Position numbers and translations under genes: made by a program
From: Spirochaetales bacterium
GTDB taxonomy: Bacteria; Spirochaetota; Spirochaetia; Treponematales; Treponemataceae
Length of the DNA stretch: 64,000 bases
Reading direction: 5' to 3'
Assembly: GCA_029098225.1 (NCBI GenBank)
Contig: JAQXNX010000022.1
Coordinates: 34,918 to 98,917, forward strand
Part shown: piece after piece, positions 36,451 to 46,011 of the stretch
Numbering within the stretch: position 1 is the first letter of the stretch
Layout of the letters: each line of letters starts with the position of its first letter
The notes under the pieces: model-generated
What the model was told of the DNA's origin: nothing
The model's database searches: none
What the model saw: the letters and a program-made list of their open reading frames with translations, nothing else

Positions 36451-37719
36451 CTATTTAAAGTTTTTCATACCGTCCAAATCGATAGTTGCAAAAAGATCTT
36501 CAATAGTTTCTTTTCTGCGGATTTCTTTAAATGAACCGTTATCACGCATGAGAATTTCTCCGCAACGGAGTTTACCATTATAGTTAAAGCCCATAGCCCG
36601 TCCGTGTGCACCGGCATCGTGAATAATTAAAATATCTCCTGTTTCAATTTCCGGCAGTGGACGCTGAACAGCAAACTTATCGCAGTTTTCACACAGGCTT
36701 CCTACAACATCATAAATTTTTGTTTTAGGTGCGTTTTCTTTTCCGCTTACAGTAACTTCGTGATAAGCGCCATACATTCCAGGCCTCATTAAATCTGCCA
36801 TGCAGGAATCTACACCAATGTATTCCCTGTAAATATGCTTTTTATGTATTGCAGTTGTAATAAGCCAGCCGTATGGACCAGTAATTGGACGACCGCATTC
36901 CCAATGAATTTCAAGTGGATCAAGATTTGCTGGAACAATAACTCTGTCATATTCAGCACGGATTCCTTTTGCAATTTCGTCATAATCAACAGCTTTCTGA
37001 TCTGGCCTGTAAGGAATTCCAATTCCTCCACCTAAATCTACAAATTCAATTCTAACACCAGTTTTTTCCTGAATTTCAACACAAAGTTCAAAAACAAGTT
37101 TTGCTGTATCGACAAAGAAATTTGGATTAAGCTCATTGGATGCAACCATTGTATGAAGTCCGAATCGCTTTACTCCATATTCTTTACAGATTTTATAAGC
37201 TTCTATAATCTGCTCCCTTGTAAGGCCATATTTTGCTTCTTCTGGGTTTCCGATAATAGAGTTACAGCCCTGTTTTTCGTTTCCAGGATTATATCGGAAG
37301 CAGATAGTTTCCGGGAATTCTCCACCGAGAGCATTTTTCAGATATTCAATGTGAGTAATATCATCAAGGTTTATAATATTTCCTCTTTCCCAGGCATAAC
37401 GATATTCAGCAGCCGGGGTTTCGTTGGAAGTAAAGATTACTTTTTCTCCATCCATTCCTGCCATTTCGCTAAGCATTAATTCCGGCAAAGATGAACAGTC
37501 TGCTCCACAGCCTTCTTCTTCAAGAATTTTTAATATATAAGGATTAGGGCAGGCCTTTACAGCAAAGTGTTCACGAAAGAACGGAAAAATTGAAAATGCT
37601 TTTGTAAAGCGTCTCATATTTTCTCTGATTGCTTTTTCATCATAAAGATAAAATGGGGTTGGAAAATCCTTTATTAAATTTGAAAGTTGTGATGCGGAAA
37701 GTGGAAAATTAGAACTCAT
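36451..37719 (-). CDS. lysA: Diaminopimelate decarboxylase-type PLP enzyme
   Basis: The 422-residue fold III decarboxylase has the PLP lysine in HFAVKACPN, the glycine-rich phosphate loop in FVDLGGGIGIPY, ECGRPITGPYG and the substrate Cys in VGSLCENCDKFA. The layout fits LysA (meso-diaminopimelate to lysine), although ornithine or carboxynorspermidine decarboxylases share the fold. GAGG precedes the ATG. It stands alone between the phosphodiesterase and cellobiose phosphorylase genes. Spirochaetes of this group often use ornithine in the wall, so the real substrate should be regarded as open. Confidence 0.8.
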   Translation of the reverse strand: MSSNFPLSASQLSNLIKDFPTPFYLYDEKAIRENMRRFTKAFSIFPFFREHFAVKACPNPYILKILEEEGCGADCSSLPELMLSEMAGMDGEKVIFTSNETPAAEYRYAWERGNIINLDDITHIEYLKNALGGEFPETICFRYNPGNEKQGCNSIIGNPEEAKYGLTREQIIEAYKICKEYGVKRFGLHTMVASNELNPNFFVDTAKLVFELCVEIQEKTGVRIEFVDLGGGIGIPYRPDQKAVDYDEIAKGIRAEYDRVIVPANLDPLEIHWECGRPITGPYGWLITTAIHKKHIYREYIGVDSCMADLMRPGMYGAYHEVTVSGKENAPKTKIYDVVGSLCENCDKFAVQRPLPEIETGDILIIHDAGAHGRAMGFNYNGKLRCGEILMRDNGSFKEIRRKETIEDLFATIDLDGMKNFK

Positions 37720-37820
37720 AAAAACCTCGTTTTTATATTATAGCAGATTCCTTTTAGTTTTGTTAATGGGGCTATAAACAGAATAATAGATTCGTACAAT
37801 TTTTTAGATGATTTTCTTCA

Positions 37821-37849
37821 TTGACTTATAACAATGCATAATTTACACT
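37821..37849 (+). promoter_or_regulatory. Promoter of cellobiose phosphorylase
   Basis: TTGACT (37821-37826), a 17-base spacer and TACACT (37844-37849) precede the ATG at 37896. Confidence 0.6.
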
Positions 37850-37895
37850 GAATAGAAAATGTTATCGGGCTTTTCCCCGGTTTTTGTGAGGATAT

Positions 37896-40322
37896 ATGAA
37901 ATACGGTTATTTTGATGATGATAAGGCGGAATATGTAATTACCCGTCCTGATACTCCAACCAGCTGGAGTAACTATCTTGGTTCTACAGTCTATGGTGCT
38001 GTAATTACTAATAATGCGGGCGGTTACGGTTTTTATAAGTCTGGTGCGCAGGGAAGATTTATGCGGCTTCGCTTTAATTCCATTCCTATGGATCAGCCGG
38101 GACGATATTTCTATTTACGTGATCAGGAGGATGGAGATTTCTGGTCTGCTTCATGGCAGCCTGTAGGAAAGCCTTTAGATCAGTATAAGAGCGAATGCCG
38201 CCATGGTACCGCCTATACAATAATTACTTCTGAATATAAGGGAATCAAGAGCGAGACAAAGTATTATGTTCCTCTTGGACAGAACTTTGAATACTGGCGC
38301 CTTAAGGTAACAAATACATCTGACAAAAAGCGTAAGATCCGTGTATTTTCATATTGTGAATTTACAAACCAGTGGAATACAACTCAGGATCAGGTAAACC
38401 TTCAGTATTCGCTGTTTATTGTAAAAGGCGAAAAAGTAGGTGATAATCTTTTGCGCTATTCAATTCAGGATAATCTTTACATTCAGCATCCGGATTCTGA
38501 AGTAGGCGGGGCTTATATGAGCCAGTGGGTTGCACTTGTTGGTACGCCTATGACTGGTTTTGATACAAGCCGTGAAGCATTTATCGGAACTTATGGTTCC
38601 TATGAGCATCCTAAGGTTGTAGTAGATGGCGCTTGTACAAACAGTGAAGCTTTTGGAGATAACTCCTGCGGTACAGTTCAGGGAGACCTTGAGTTGAATC
38701 CTGGCGAGACAAAAGAAATCATGCTTATGCTTGGTATTGATGATGCCCGTGCTGTCGGCCAGAAGATTGTAAATGAGTTTGGTAACTTTAAGCGTGCCGA
38801 TGAAGAGTTTGATAAGCTTGTAGCTAACTGGCATGCAAAACTCGGTTCTTATAAGGCTATTACTCCGGATGAAGATATTAATCATACTGTAAATGTATGG
38901 GGACTTTATAACTGTCTGATTACCTTTGCATGGAGCCGTGCTGCCAGTCTTGTTTACAATGGAGAGCGTGATGGTCTTGGTTACCGCGACTCTGTTCAGG
39001 ATATTCTTGGTGTTTCTGCTGCAATTACAGAAGAAGCAGAAGAGCGTCTTGTTCGCATGATTTCTGGCCAGTGCCAGAATGGTGGTGCAATTCCTGTAAT
39101 TTCTAAGGACTTTAATGCAGGACATGAAAAGGCTCCAAAGCCTGAAGAGTTCCGCAGCGACGACTGTGAATGGTTCTTTAATGCTGTTCCTTGTTATGTA
39201 GCAGAATCCGGTAATTTTGATTTCTATAATAAAGTAGTTCCTTATGCTGATGGTGGAGAAGCTACTGTTTACGGACACCTTAAGCGTGCCCTTGAATTCA
39301 ACCTGGAGCGTATGGGTAAAGACGGTCTTCCTTGCGGACTTTTGGCTGACTGGAACGACTGTCTTAAACTCGGCTACCATGGTGAATCATTGTTCGTAGC
39401 CTTCCAGCTTCGCCTTGGTCTTACAACTTATGCTGACATAAGTGAGAGACTTGGAAAGAAAGACGAGGCTGCCTGGGCTCTGAAGGAGCGTGATACACTC
39501 GATGCTAATATTCAGAAGAAGTGCTGGGACGGCAAGTGGTTTATCTGGGCTGTAGGCGAGGATGGAACTGTTTACGGAACTCAGACAATTGAAGAAGGAC
39601 AGATTTACTTTAATACACAGGTTTGGGCTGTTATGTCTTCTGCTGCAACTGCAGAGCAGGCTCGCATTTGTATGGAATCTGTAAAGGAAAAGCTTGCAAC
39701 TCCTTACGGACTTATGCTCTGTGCGCCTCCATTTGTAAAGACAAGAAGCGACATTATGTCTTCTGTAGTATTCCTTCCTGGTATTAAGGAAAATGCAGGT
39801 ATCTTCAATCATACTCAGGGCTGGGGTGTAATTGCGGAAACTATGCTTGGAAACGGTGACCGTGCTTACGAGTACTGCAAGGCATCTATTCCGGCTGCAT
39901 ATAATGACAAGGCTGAAATCCGCCAGAGTGAGCCTTATGTAGTTGGTCAGACAACTTACTCAACATTCAGTAAGCGCCCTGGAAACACAAGAACTTCATG
40001 GCTTTCTGGAGCCGGCACCTGGTCTTACTATGCTATTACTCAGTATATGCTTGGTATTAAGCCACAGTACGACGGTCTTTTGATTGATCCGTGTATCAAA
40101 CACGACTGGGACGGCTACACTGTAGAGCGCCGCTGGAGAAAGATGAACCTCCACATCGAAGTAAAGAACCCTCAGCACGTTTGCAAGGGTATTGAATACC
40201 TCGAAGTAGACGGTAAGCGTCTTGATTCAGCTGTTATTCCTGTAAGCCAGCTCCATGATGGAAGTAAGATTGTTGCTTACATGGGTAAGGATGCTAAACC
40301 GTTCCCTATAGAGCGTGTATAG
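37896..40322 (+). CDS. Cellobiose phosphorylase (GH94)
   Basis: The 808-residue enzyme splits cellobiose with phosphate to glucose-1-phosphate and glucose, saving ATP. It has the GH94 N-terminal start YGYFDDDKAEYVITRPDTP, TNNAGGYGFYKS, the catalytic acid in LLADWNDCLKLG and the late TRTSWLSGAGTWSY motif. The length fits the cytosolic enzyme (about 810). No signal peptide is present, so cellobiose must be imported; the sugar ABC importer at 42515 is a candidate. GAGG lies before the ATG. Codon bias suggests high expression. Cellodextrin or chitobiose phosphorylases share the family, but the sequence favours cellobiose. Confidence 0.93.
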   Translation: MKYGYFDDDKAEYVITRPDTPTSWSNYLGSTVYGAVITNNAGGYGFYKSGAQGRFMRLRFNSIPMDQPGRYFYLRDQEDGDFWSASWQPVGKPLDQYKSECRHGTAYTIITSEYKGIKSETKYYVPLGQNFEYWRLKVTNTSDKKRKIRVFSYCEFTNQWNTTQDQVNLQYSLFIVKGEKVGDNLLRYSIQDNLYIQHPDSEVGGAYMSQWVALVGTPMTGFDTSREAFIGTYGSYEHPKVVVDGACTNSEAFGDNSCGTVQGDLELNPGETKEIMLMLGIDDARAVGQKIVNEFGNFKRADEEFDKLVANWHAKLGSYKAITPDEDINHTVNVWGLYNCLITFAWSRAASLVYNGERDGLGYRDSVQDILGVSAAITEEAEERLVRMISGQCQNGGAIPVISKDFNAGHEKAPKPEEFRSDDCEWFFNAVPCYVAESGNFDFYNKVVPYADGGEATVYGHLKRALEFNLERMGKDGLPCGLLADWNDCLKLGYHGESLFVAFQLRLGLTTYADISERLGKKDEAAWALKERDTLDANIQKKCWDGKWFIWAVGEDGTVYGTQTIEEGQIYFNTQVWAVMSSAATAEQARICMESVKEKLATPYGLMLCAPPFVKTRSDIMSSVVFLPGIKENAGIFNHTQGWGVIAETMLGNGDRAYEYCKASIPAAYNDKAEIRQSEPYVVGQTTYSTFSKRPGNTRTSWLSGAGTWSYYAITQYMLGIKPQYDGLLIDPCIKHDWDGYTVERRWRKMNLHIEVKNPQHVCKGIEYLEVDGKRLDSAVIPVSQLHDGSKIVAYMGKDAKPFPIERV

Positions 40323-40355
40323 AAGAATATAAGAACTTAGCAATAGGTTTTAAAC

Positions 40356-40529
40356 AAAAAAAAATCCTATGTGCGGAGTGAAAAATGACACTCGACAACA
40401 TGTGTGAGGCCGCTGGTGGCCGGTGTTTAATAGCAAAGCGTTAAGAAAATTGCGAAAGCAATTTTCAGCTTTACCATTATTCCCGTTGGCGAGGGGCATC
40501 TTTCACGGGAGCACATAGGATTTTTTTTT
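40356..40529. repeat. Long inverted-repeat hairpin between convergent genes
   Basis: A perfect 19-bp inverted repeat (A9 then TCCTATGTGC at 40356-40374, and GCACATAGGA then T9 at 40511-40529) closes a 174-bp element. Pairing goes on inside with GTGAAA/TTTCAC, and inner hairpins are AAAATTGC-GAAA-GCAATTTT (about 40447-40466) and GGCCGCTGGTGGCC. It serves as a bidirectional terminator for the two convergent genes, but is much longer than one needs to be, so it may be a structured RNA or a miniature mobile element. Confidence 0.85.
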
Positions 40530-40540
40530 CTATGAGCCGG

Positions 40541-42103
40541 TTAGTCTGCTAAGTTCTTATATTCTTCGAACTTTGCTGCAACTTCTGCGTCCTGTTTTGT
40601 GCAGAGGGAAACTGCAACTGTTACAATTAAACAAACGATGAAGGCCGGGAGAATTTCGTAAACGTCGAAGATTCCGCCGTGCAGGTAATGCCAGGCTACA
40701 TCGGTAATACCGCCGCAGATGAGACCTGCAATTGCTCCTGGGGCTGTTGTGCGCTTCCAGTAAAGAGCAAGGAGGATAAGTGGACCAAAGGTTCCACCGA
40801 AGCCCGACCATGCAAATGATACAAGACCAAAGATTGAGCTTTCCGGATTAAGGGCAAGTAAAAGTCCGAGAACGGCAATTACAAATACACTGATACGGCT
40901 TACAAGTAAAACATTTTTGTCGCTTGCATCTTTTTTAATAAGTCCTTTGTAAATATCCTGCCCTATAGCAGATGAAGCAGAAAGAAGCTGAGAGTCTGCT
41001 GTAGACATCGCTGCTGCAAGAATACCACAAAGGAAGAGACCTGCAAGAAAGGCTGGGAACATCTTTTGCATAGTATGGCTGAATACAGCTTCCTGAGTTC
41101 CTGTTCCAAGAACATTTAAGCCGGCTGTTGTAACTTCTGCCGGATCTGCACCAAGGATAATTCCCTTATTTAAAAGATAGGCTGTTCCAAGTGTACCAAT
41201 AAGAATTGCGCCTATGTAAGAAATAATCATCCAGATAATTCCGACTCTACGTGCTGTTGTAATTTCTTTGTTTGAACGGCAGCCCATAAAGCGGATGATT
41301 ATATGTGGCATTCCAAAATAACCGAGGCACCATGAAAATGCAGAAACAGCAGACATTGTTCCAAATGTTTTATTTCCCGTAAATGCCTTAAGCATAGCTG
41401 CTCCAAATTCTCCGTTTGTGGCTCGTTCTGTAAAGTTCTGAACCTGATCAATTGCATTATTAAAGCCGCCGAGGCTTGCAATAATAACTACTCCGGAAAT
41501 TACAAATGCGATGAAAATTAAACTTCCCTGAATAAAGTCTGTTGTACAAACTGCGCGGTAACCACCAAGAATTGTATAAGAAAGAATAATTACAAATCCG
41601 ATTAAAAGACCTGTATTCCAGCTGAGTCCGAATACTGAATTAAAGAGCTTTGCACAGGCTACGAAACCAGAAGCTGTATAGATTGTAAAGAAAACAACTA
41701 TGAAGAAAACTGAGATAATAGAAAGAATGTGTGTTTTATCGTTAAAACGGTTAGAAAGGAATTCTGGAATTGTGATGGAGTCTTTATAGGTAATTGAACA
41801 CTTGCGCAAAGGTTTAGCAATAAAGAGCCATGCAAGATAAGTTCCGGCAACAAGGCCAATGGCTGTCCAGAAGGTTTCTTTAAAACCACCAAGGTAACAT
41901 AAGCCTGGAAGTCCCATTAAAAGCCAGGCAGAAGAGTCTGATGCTTCTGCAGAGAGGGCAGTTATCCAGGGTCCAACTTTTCTTCCGCCAAGGAAAAAGT
42001 CAGATGCTGAATTGTTGTTTTTTGCATTACGAAGGCCAACGAAAACCATCATGCCAAGGTAAAGCACAAAGGCAATAATCATTGCGATTGTCTGTGATGT
42101 CAT
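40541..42103 (-). CDS. putP: Sodium/solute symporter, PutP (sodium:proline) type
   Basis: The 520-residue protein has about 13 membrane helices and SSS-family motifs: SDFFLGGRKVGPWITALSAE, ASDSSAWLLMGLPG, SCKLFNSVFG-like AKLFNSVFGLSW, and LSAEASDSS near the sodium site. These match PutP proline symporters better than sugar symporters. The ATG at 42103 is chosen because AGGAG precedes it; a longer frame beginning at 42169 would add 22 residues rich in Cys, His and Lys with no role. It is convergent with cellobiose phosphorylase and divergent from the sugar ABC operon. Confidence 0.85.
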   Translation of the reverse strand: MTSQTIAMIIAFVLYLGMMVFVGLRNAKNNNSASDFFLGGRKVGPWITALSAEASDSSAWLLMGLPGLCYLGGFKETFWTAIGLVAGTYLAWLFIAKPLRKCSITYKDSITIPEFLSNRFNDKTHILSIISVFFIVVFFTIYTASGFVACAKLFNSVFGLSWNTGLLIGFVIILSYTILGGYRAVCTTDFIQGSLIFIAFVISGVVIIASLGGFNNAIDQVQNFTERATNGEFGAAMLKAFTGNKTFGTMSAVSAFSWCLGYFGMPHIIIRFMGCRSNKEITTARRVGIIWMIISYIGAILIGTLGTAYLLNKGIILGADPAEVTTAGLNVLGTGTQEAVFSHTMQKMFPAFLAGLFLCGILAAAMSTADSQLLSASSAIGQDIYKGLIKKDASDKNVLLVSRISVFVIAVLGLLLALNPESSIFGLVSFAWSGFGGTFGPLILLALYWKRTTAPGAIAGLICGGITDVAWHYLHGGIFDVYEILPAFIVCLIVTVAVSLCTKQDAEVAAKFEEYKNLAD

Positions 42104-42367
42104 ATTAAAAACTCCTGTGTGCGAACGCTTGTGCGGACGCAGATGTTTTGTACACTTTTTGCAAAGCAAAATGCATTCATCAAACTATGCTGTTTACAGC
42201 TCTGCTTAATGAATAATAGTGAATTGCTTAATTATATCTGCATATTTTGTACTGGTCTATAGTAATTAACTGTATAAAAACTGTGTTTTTTGTGTAAAAA
42301 ATGATTTAATTATTGCCAGAACATAAGGGATTTCTCTTATGGGTGAAAAAGAAATTGTAAGCAAATT

Positions 42368-42385
42368 AAGTTAAACGTTTAACTT
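42368..42385. promoter_or_regulatory. LacI-type operator palindrome
   Basis: A perfect 18-bp palindrome AAGTTAAACGTTTAACTT has the central CG typical of LacI/GalR-family operators. It lies between putP and the divergent sugar ABC operon, about 43 bases upstream of the latter's -35 box. A second imperfect palindrome, CATAAG-N8-CTTATG, lies nearby at 42322-42341. The rest of 42104-42320 shows no further feature. Confidence 0.6.
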
Positions 42386-42427
42386 TAAAATAATTCACAT
42401 TTTTTTGAATAATTTTCTTTTTTTTTC

Positions 42428-42481
42428 TTGTTAATTTAAAACTTATGGATTATACTTAAGAAAGTTAAGGAGTTTCCTTAA
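42428..42481 (+). promoter_or_regulatory. Promoter and leader hairpin of the sugar ABC operon
   Basis: TTGTTA (42428-42433), 17 bases and TATACT (42451-42456) form a good promoter. The predicted start of transcription falls just before a hairpin TTAAGGA-GTT-TCCTTAA (42465-42481), which would form the 5' end of the mRNA and may stabilise it. GAGGAAAGG follows before the ATG. Confidence 0.7.
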
Positions 42482-42514
42482 GTTAAAAAAATCTAAACAA
42501 AGAGGAAAGGAAAA

Positions 42515-43888
42515 ATGAAAAAAATTCTTTCAGTTATTTGCGGTCTTGCAGTAGCTACATCATTGTTCGCTGCAAAAGCAAAAACAAGTGGACCTGTAAC
42601 AATCAATCTTTGGTCGTTTACAGATGAAATTCCTGGAATGGTAGAAAAATACATTGCTACTCATCCAGATTGTGGATTTACAGTAAATTCTACAATTATT
42701 GCTACTACAGAAGGTGCTTATCAGCCAGCTTTGGACCAGGCTCTTCAGAATGGTGGCAAAGATGCTCCAGATATCTATGGTCTTGAATCAGCTTTCGTAT
42801 TGAAATATACAAAAGGCGATATGTCAAGCTATGCAACTCCATACAAGAATCTTGGAATCGACATCGACAAGGCAATTAAAGATGCTGATATCGCTTCTTA
42901 TACAGTAGATATCGGATCTAACTCTAAGGGACAGGTTAACGCTCTTGGTTATCAGGCTACTGGTGGATGTTTCATCTATCGTCGTTCTGTAGCTAAGAAA
43001 GTTTTCGGAACTGATGATCCAAAAGAAGTTCAGAAAGCTATTGGTGGTGGATCTGGATCTTGGGATACATTCTGGAAGGCAGCTGAAAAGTGTGCTGAAA
43101 ATGGTGTAGCTATCGTTTCTGGTGACGGAGACATCTGGCACGCTGTTGAAAACTCTTCAGACAAAGGTTGGATCGTAAAGAATAAGCTTTACATCGATCC
43201 AAAACGCGAAGCTTTCCTTGACATTTCTAAGAACCTTACAGACAAAGGTTGGTCTAACAGAACTCAGGACTGGCAGGATGCTTGGTTCGCTGATATGAAA
43301 GGAGTTGGTGCAAAACCTGTACTCGGATTCTTCGGACCAGCTTGGCTTATCAACTACACAATCGCACAGAACTGTGGTGGTACAAAAGTAGGTGAAGGTA
43401 CATACGGTGACTGGGCAGTTTGTAACTCTCCAATCGGATTCTTCTGGGGTGGTACATGGATTGCTGCTTCTAAGTATGCTGCTAAAGACAAGGCTAAGAA
43501 AGAAGCTGTTAGAAAGATCATTGAATGGATCACTCTTGATTCTTCTAACGACGGTCTCCTCTATCAGTGGGCAAACGGTACATATCAGTGGAAAGCAGGA
43601 AAAGGTGCTGATCCAACTGTAAATACAAAAGACGCTGTATCTTCAGGTGTTGTAATGTCTAAGTCTAACGGAGAACTTCCATTCCTCGGTGGACAGAACA
43701 TGTTCGACTACTTCGTTCCAGCTGGAGCTTATGCTAACGGTAAGAACCTTACAGCTTATGATGAATCAATCAACTCAGAATGGCGTGATCAGGTTCGTCA
43801 GTATGCTGCAGGAAAGAAGAGCCGTGCAGACGCTATCAAAGACTTCAAGCAGAGTGTATCTGACAAGTACGGTATTGATATCGACTAA
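42515..43888 (+). CDS. Carbohydrate ABC transporter substrate-binding protein
   Basis: The 457-residue protein has a signal peptide (ILSVICGLAVATSLFAA) and the family 1 solute-binding fold: VTINLWSFTDEIPGMVEKYI at the start, APDIYGLESAFVLKY, and a late GLLYQWANGTYQW. It would bind an oligosaccharide outside the cell. Codon bias is strong, as for abundant binding proteins. Two permeases follow after an intergenic hairpin that would reduce their level. No ATPase gene is present, so a shared MsmK-type ATPase is expected. Proximity to cellobiose phosphorylase suggests cellobiose or cellodextrins as ligand (inference). Confidence 0.85.
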   Translation: MKKILSVICGLAVATSLFAAKAKTSGPVTINLWSFTDEIPGMVEKYIATHPDCGFTVNSTIIATTEGAYQPALDQALQNGGKDAPDIYGLESAFVLKYTKGDMSSYATPYKNLGIDIDKAIKDADIASYTVDIGSNSKGQVNALGYQATGGCFIYRRSVAKKVFGTDDPKEVQKAIGGGSGSWDTFWKAAEKCAENGVAIVSGDGDIWHAVENSSDKGWIVKNKLYIDPKREAFLDISKNLTDKGWSNRTQDWQDAWFADMKGVGAKPVLGFFGPAWLINYTIAQNCGGTKVGEGTYGDWAVCNSPIGFFWGGTWIAASKYAAKDKAKKEAVRKIIEWITLDSSNDGLLYQWANGTYQWKAGKGADPTVNTKDAVSSGVVMSKSNGELPFLGGQNMFDYFVPAGAYANGKNLTAYDESINSEWRDQVRQYAAGKKSRADAIKDFKQSVSDKYGIDID

Positions 43889-43905
43889 TAGCTGAACGCT
43901 TTAAT

Positions 43906-43938
43906 AAAATAGGGCTGTCTTATGGACAGCCCTATTTT
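43906..43938 (+). terminator. Strong hairpin between binding protein and permease genes
   Basis: AAAATAGGGCTGTC pairs perfectly with GACAGCCCTATTTT. Within an operon this would act as a partial terminator or mRNA stabiliser that raises the binding protein over the permeases. Confidence 0.85.
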
Positions 43939-43991
43939 GTACAAAAATAATAAAAAAGTTTATTATTATCAAATTTTTTGGGGTGTCCACC

Positions 43992-44981
43992 ATGAAAAAA
44001 AAAGGAAGTATAAGTTATGCTAAATATGGATATATATTTAGTATTCCTTTTGTAGTTGCGTATTTAATTTTTTCTTTATACCCAACACTATATACAGCCA
44101 TTATTGGTTTTACAAACTTAAAAGGTGTTAATAACACATCATGGCGTTTTCTAGATTTATCTAATTTATTTGCAAATTATAAAACTGTATTAAAAATGCC
44201 TACTTTCCATAAAGCATTGTTAAATACTGTAAAATTATGGGTTTGCAACTTTATTCCACAGTTATTGCTTGCACTTCTTCTTTCGGCTTGGTTTACTAAT
44301 CGCCGTACAAAAATTCCTGGAGAAGGTGCATTCAAAGTTCTTTTCTATATGCCAAATATTATTACTGCTTCTACTGTAGCAGTTTTGTTTGCTTCTCTTT
44401 TTGGTGCTCCTATGGGACCAGTTAATGACCTGTTAATCAGATGGCATATTATTCAGGAACCATTTTTCTTCTTGGAATCTAAAGGTGCCGCTCAGGGTAT
44501 TGTAATGTTTATACAGACCTGGCAGTGGTATGGATATACAATGATTATTCTTATTTCTGGTGTTCTTGGTATTGATCCGGAAATTTTCGAAGCTGCTGAT
44601 ATTGATGGTGCAAACGGATGGCAGGTATTCTGGAAGATTACTATTCCAAGTATTAAGACTATTCTTTTGTTCACACTCATTACATCTCTTATTGGTGGTT
44701 TGAATATGTTCGATATTCCAAATCTTCTTGTTGTAAACAGTGGACCGGATAACGCTACACTTACTACAAGTGTACTTATTTATAAGCAGGCATTTAGTGG
44801 AGGATATTTGTATAACAGAGCTTCTGCAATGTCTATGATTATGTTTATAATTATAGTTATTGCTTCTGCTATTATGTTCTACTTAATGCGTGATAAAGAC
44901 GAAGTTGCATTAAAGAAATTAAAGCGCAGAGAAGCAAAAGCAAAAAAACAGGCTTTGAAGCTTGCTAAAGGAGGCAACTAA
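43992..44981 (+). CDS. Carbohydrate ABC transporter permease (MalF type)
   Basis: The 329-residue protein has six helices and the EAA coupling loop EAADIDGANGWQVFWKITIP. A typical family start (FVVAYLIFSLYPTLYTAIIGF) is seen. The ATG at 43992 is used because GGGG lies at 43980-43983; an in-frame GTG at 43984 is possible. The stop overlaps the next ATG by one base. It would form a heterodimer with the second permease. Confidence 0.88.
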   Translation: MKKKGSISYAKYGYIFSIPFVVAYLIFSLYPTLYTAIIGFTNLKGVNNTSWRFLDLSNLFANYKTVLKMPTFHKALLNTVKLWVCNFIPQLLLALLLSAWFTNRRTKIPGEGAFKVLFYMPNIITASTVAVLFASLFGAPMGPVNDLLIRWHIIQEPFFFLESKGAAQGIVMFIQTWQWYGYTMIILISGVLGIDPEIFEAADIDGANGWQVFWKITIPSIKTILLFTLITSLIGGLNMFDIPNLLVVNSGPDNATLTTSVLIYKQAFSGGYLYNRASAMSMIMFIIIVIASAIMFYLMRDKDEVALKKLKRREAKAKKQALKLAKGGN

Positions 44982-45826
44982 TGAGTAACAAAAGTAAGTC
45001 AATGTCTATCTTTAAGTTCTTTGTTTTGTTTATCTGTATTATTCTTGCAATTTTGAGCTTAATGCCATTTATTATCATGATTGTAAACTCAACTCGTTCT
45101 ACTGTTCAGATTCAGGCTCACGCAGTTTCTTTCCTTCCATCTACATATTTGTTCAAGAACCTTAAAATCCTTACAGGTAAGAGTTTCCATCCATTAATTG
45201 GATTCTTAAACTCTGTTCTTGTATCAAGTGGTGTTTCAATCTGTGCCTTGTACTTCTCTACATTAACAGCTTATGCAATCGTAATGTATGAGTGGAAGCT
45301 TAAGAATGCTTTCTTCAGCTTTATTATGGCTATCATGATGATTCCTGCTACTATTACAATCATTGGTTTCTACCAGATGGTTTATAAGGTTCATCTTGCT
45401 AACAAATTGATTATGCTTATTTTGCCTGCAATTGCTTCTCCACAGCTCGTATTCTTTATGCGACAGTATATGAAGCCTGCTGTTCCGCCTTCACTGGTTG
45501 AATCTGCACGTATTGACGGTTCTCCGGAGTTCTTAACATTTAATGCTATTGTACTTCCAATTATGAAACCGGCTATTGCTACACAGGCAATTTTTACATT
45601 CGTAACAAGCTGGAATGAATTGTTCAGACCTCTTGTATTGCTTACAAAGCAATCTAAGTTTACGTTACCTATTATGGTATCTCTCCTTCGTGGTGATATT
45701 TATAAGACAGAATACGGTAGCGTTTATCTTGGACTTACTCTTACTGCATTACCACTTATTGTAATATATCTGTTCCTTTCTAGATATATTGTTGCTGGTG
45801 TTGCAATGGGTTCTGTAAAAGGTTAA
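44981..45826 (+). CDS. Carbohydrate ABC transporter permease (MalG type)
   Basis: The 281-residue protein has six helices and the EAA-type loop ESARIDGSPEFLTFNAIVLP, plus the family end VAGVAMGSVKG. GGAGG precedes the ATG, which overlaps the previous stop. It completes the sugar importer; a clear terminator follows at 45900. Confidence 0.9.
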   Translation: MSNKSKSMSIFKFFVLFICIILAILSLMPFIIMIVNSTRSTVQIQAHAVSFLPSTYLFKNLKILTGKSFHPLIGFLNSVLVSSGVSICALYFSTLTAYAIVMYEWKLKNAFFSFIMAIMMIPATITIIGFYQMVYKVHLANKLIMLILPAIASPQLVFFMRQYMKPAVPPSLVESARIDGSPEFLTFNAIVLPIMKPAIATQAIFTFVTSWNELFRPLVLLTKQSKFTLPIMVSLLRGDIYKTEYGSVYLGLTLTALPLIVIYLFLSRYIVAGVAMGSVKG

Positions 45827-45899
45827 TTTTTCTTTTCTGCGATTGTTGTCAAGGGACACTCATGGCATTCATTCGCGGTTTATAGAAAAATATACTTGT

Positions 45900-45938
45900 A
45901 AAAAACTTTCTGGCAAATAAGTCAGAAAGTTTTTTTTT
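45900..45938 (+). terminator. Terminator of the sugar ABC operon
   Basis: AAAAAACTTTCTG and CAGAAAGTTTTTT form a 13-bp stem followed by a T-run. Confidence 0.9.
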
Positions 45939-45971
45939 GCTTTTTTTTATTTGTTATATTCAACTAACACC

Positions 45972-46001
45972 TTGACCTTTGAATGCGAAAATAATTATAT
46001 T
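45972..46001 (+). promoter_or_regulatory. Promoter of the copper ATPase gene
   Basis: TTGACC (45972-45977) and TATATT (45996-46001) are 18 bases apart; TTATAT one base earlier gives 17. Only 10 bases separate the -10 box from the ATG at 46012, so transcription would start 3-4 bases before the start codon. ACCTTGACC resembles the half-site region of MerR-type copper promoters, but the symmetric half is missing. Confidence 0.6.
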
Positions 46002-46011
46002 TAAATCGGTT

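Noticed and set aside
45972..46001. CueR/MerR-type operator at the copA promoter
   Set aside because: Only one half resembles the consensus and the spacer is 17-18 bases, not the 19-20 typical of MerR-type promoters.
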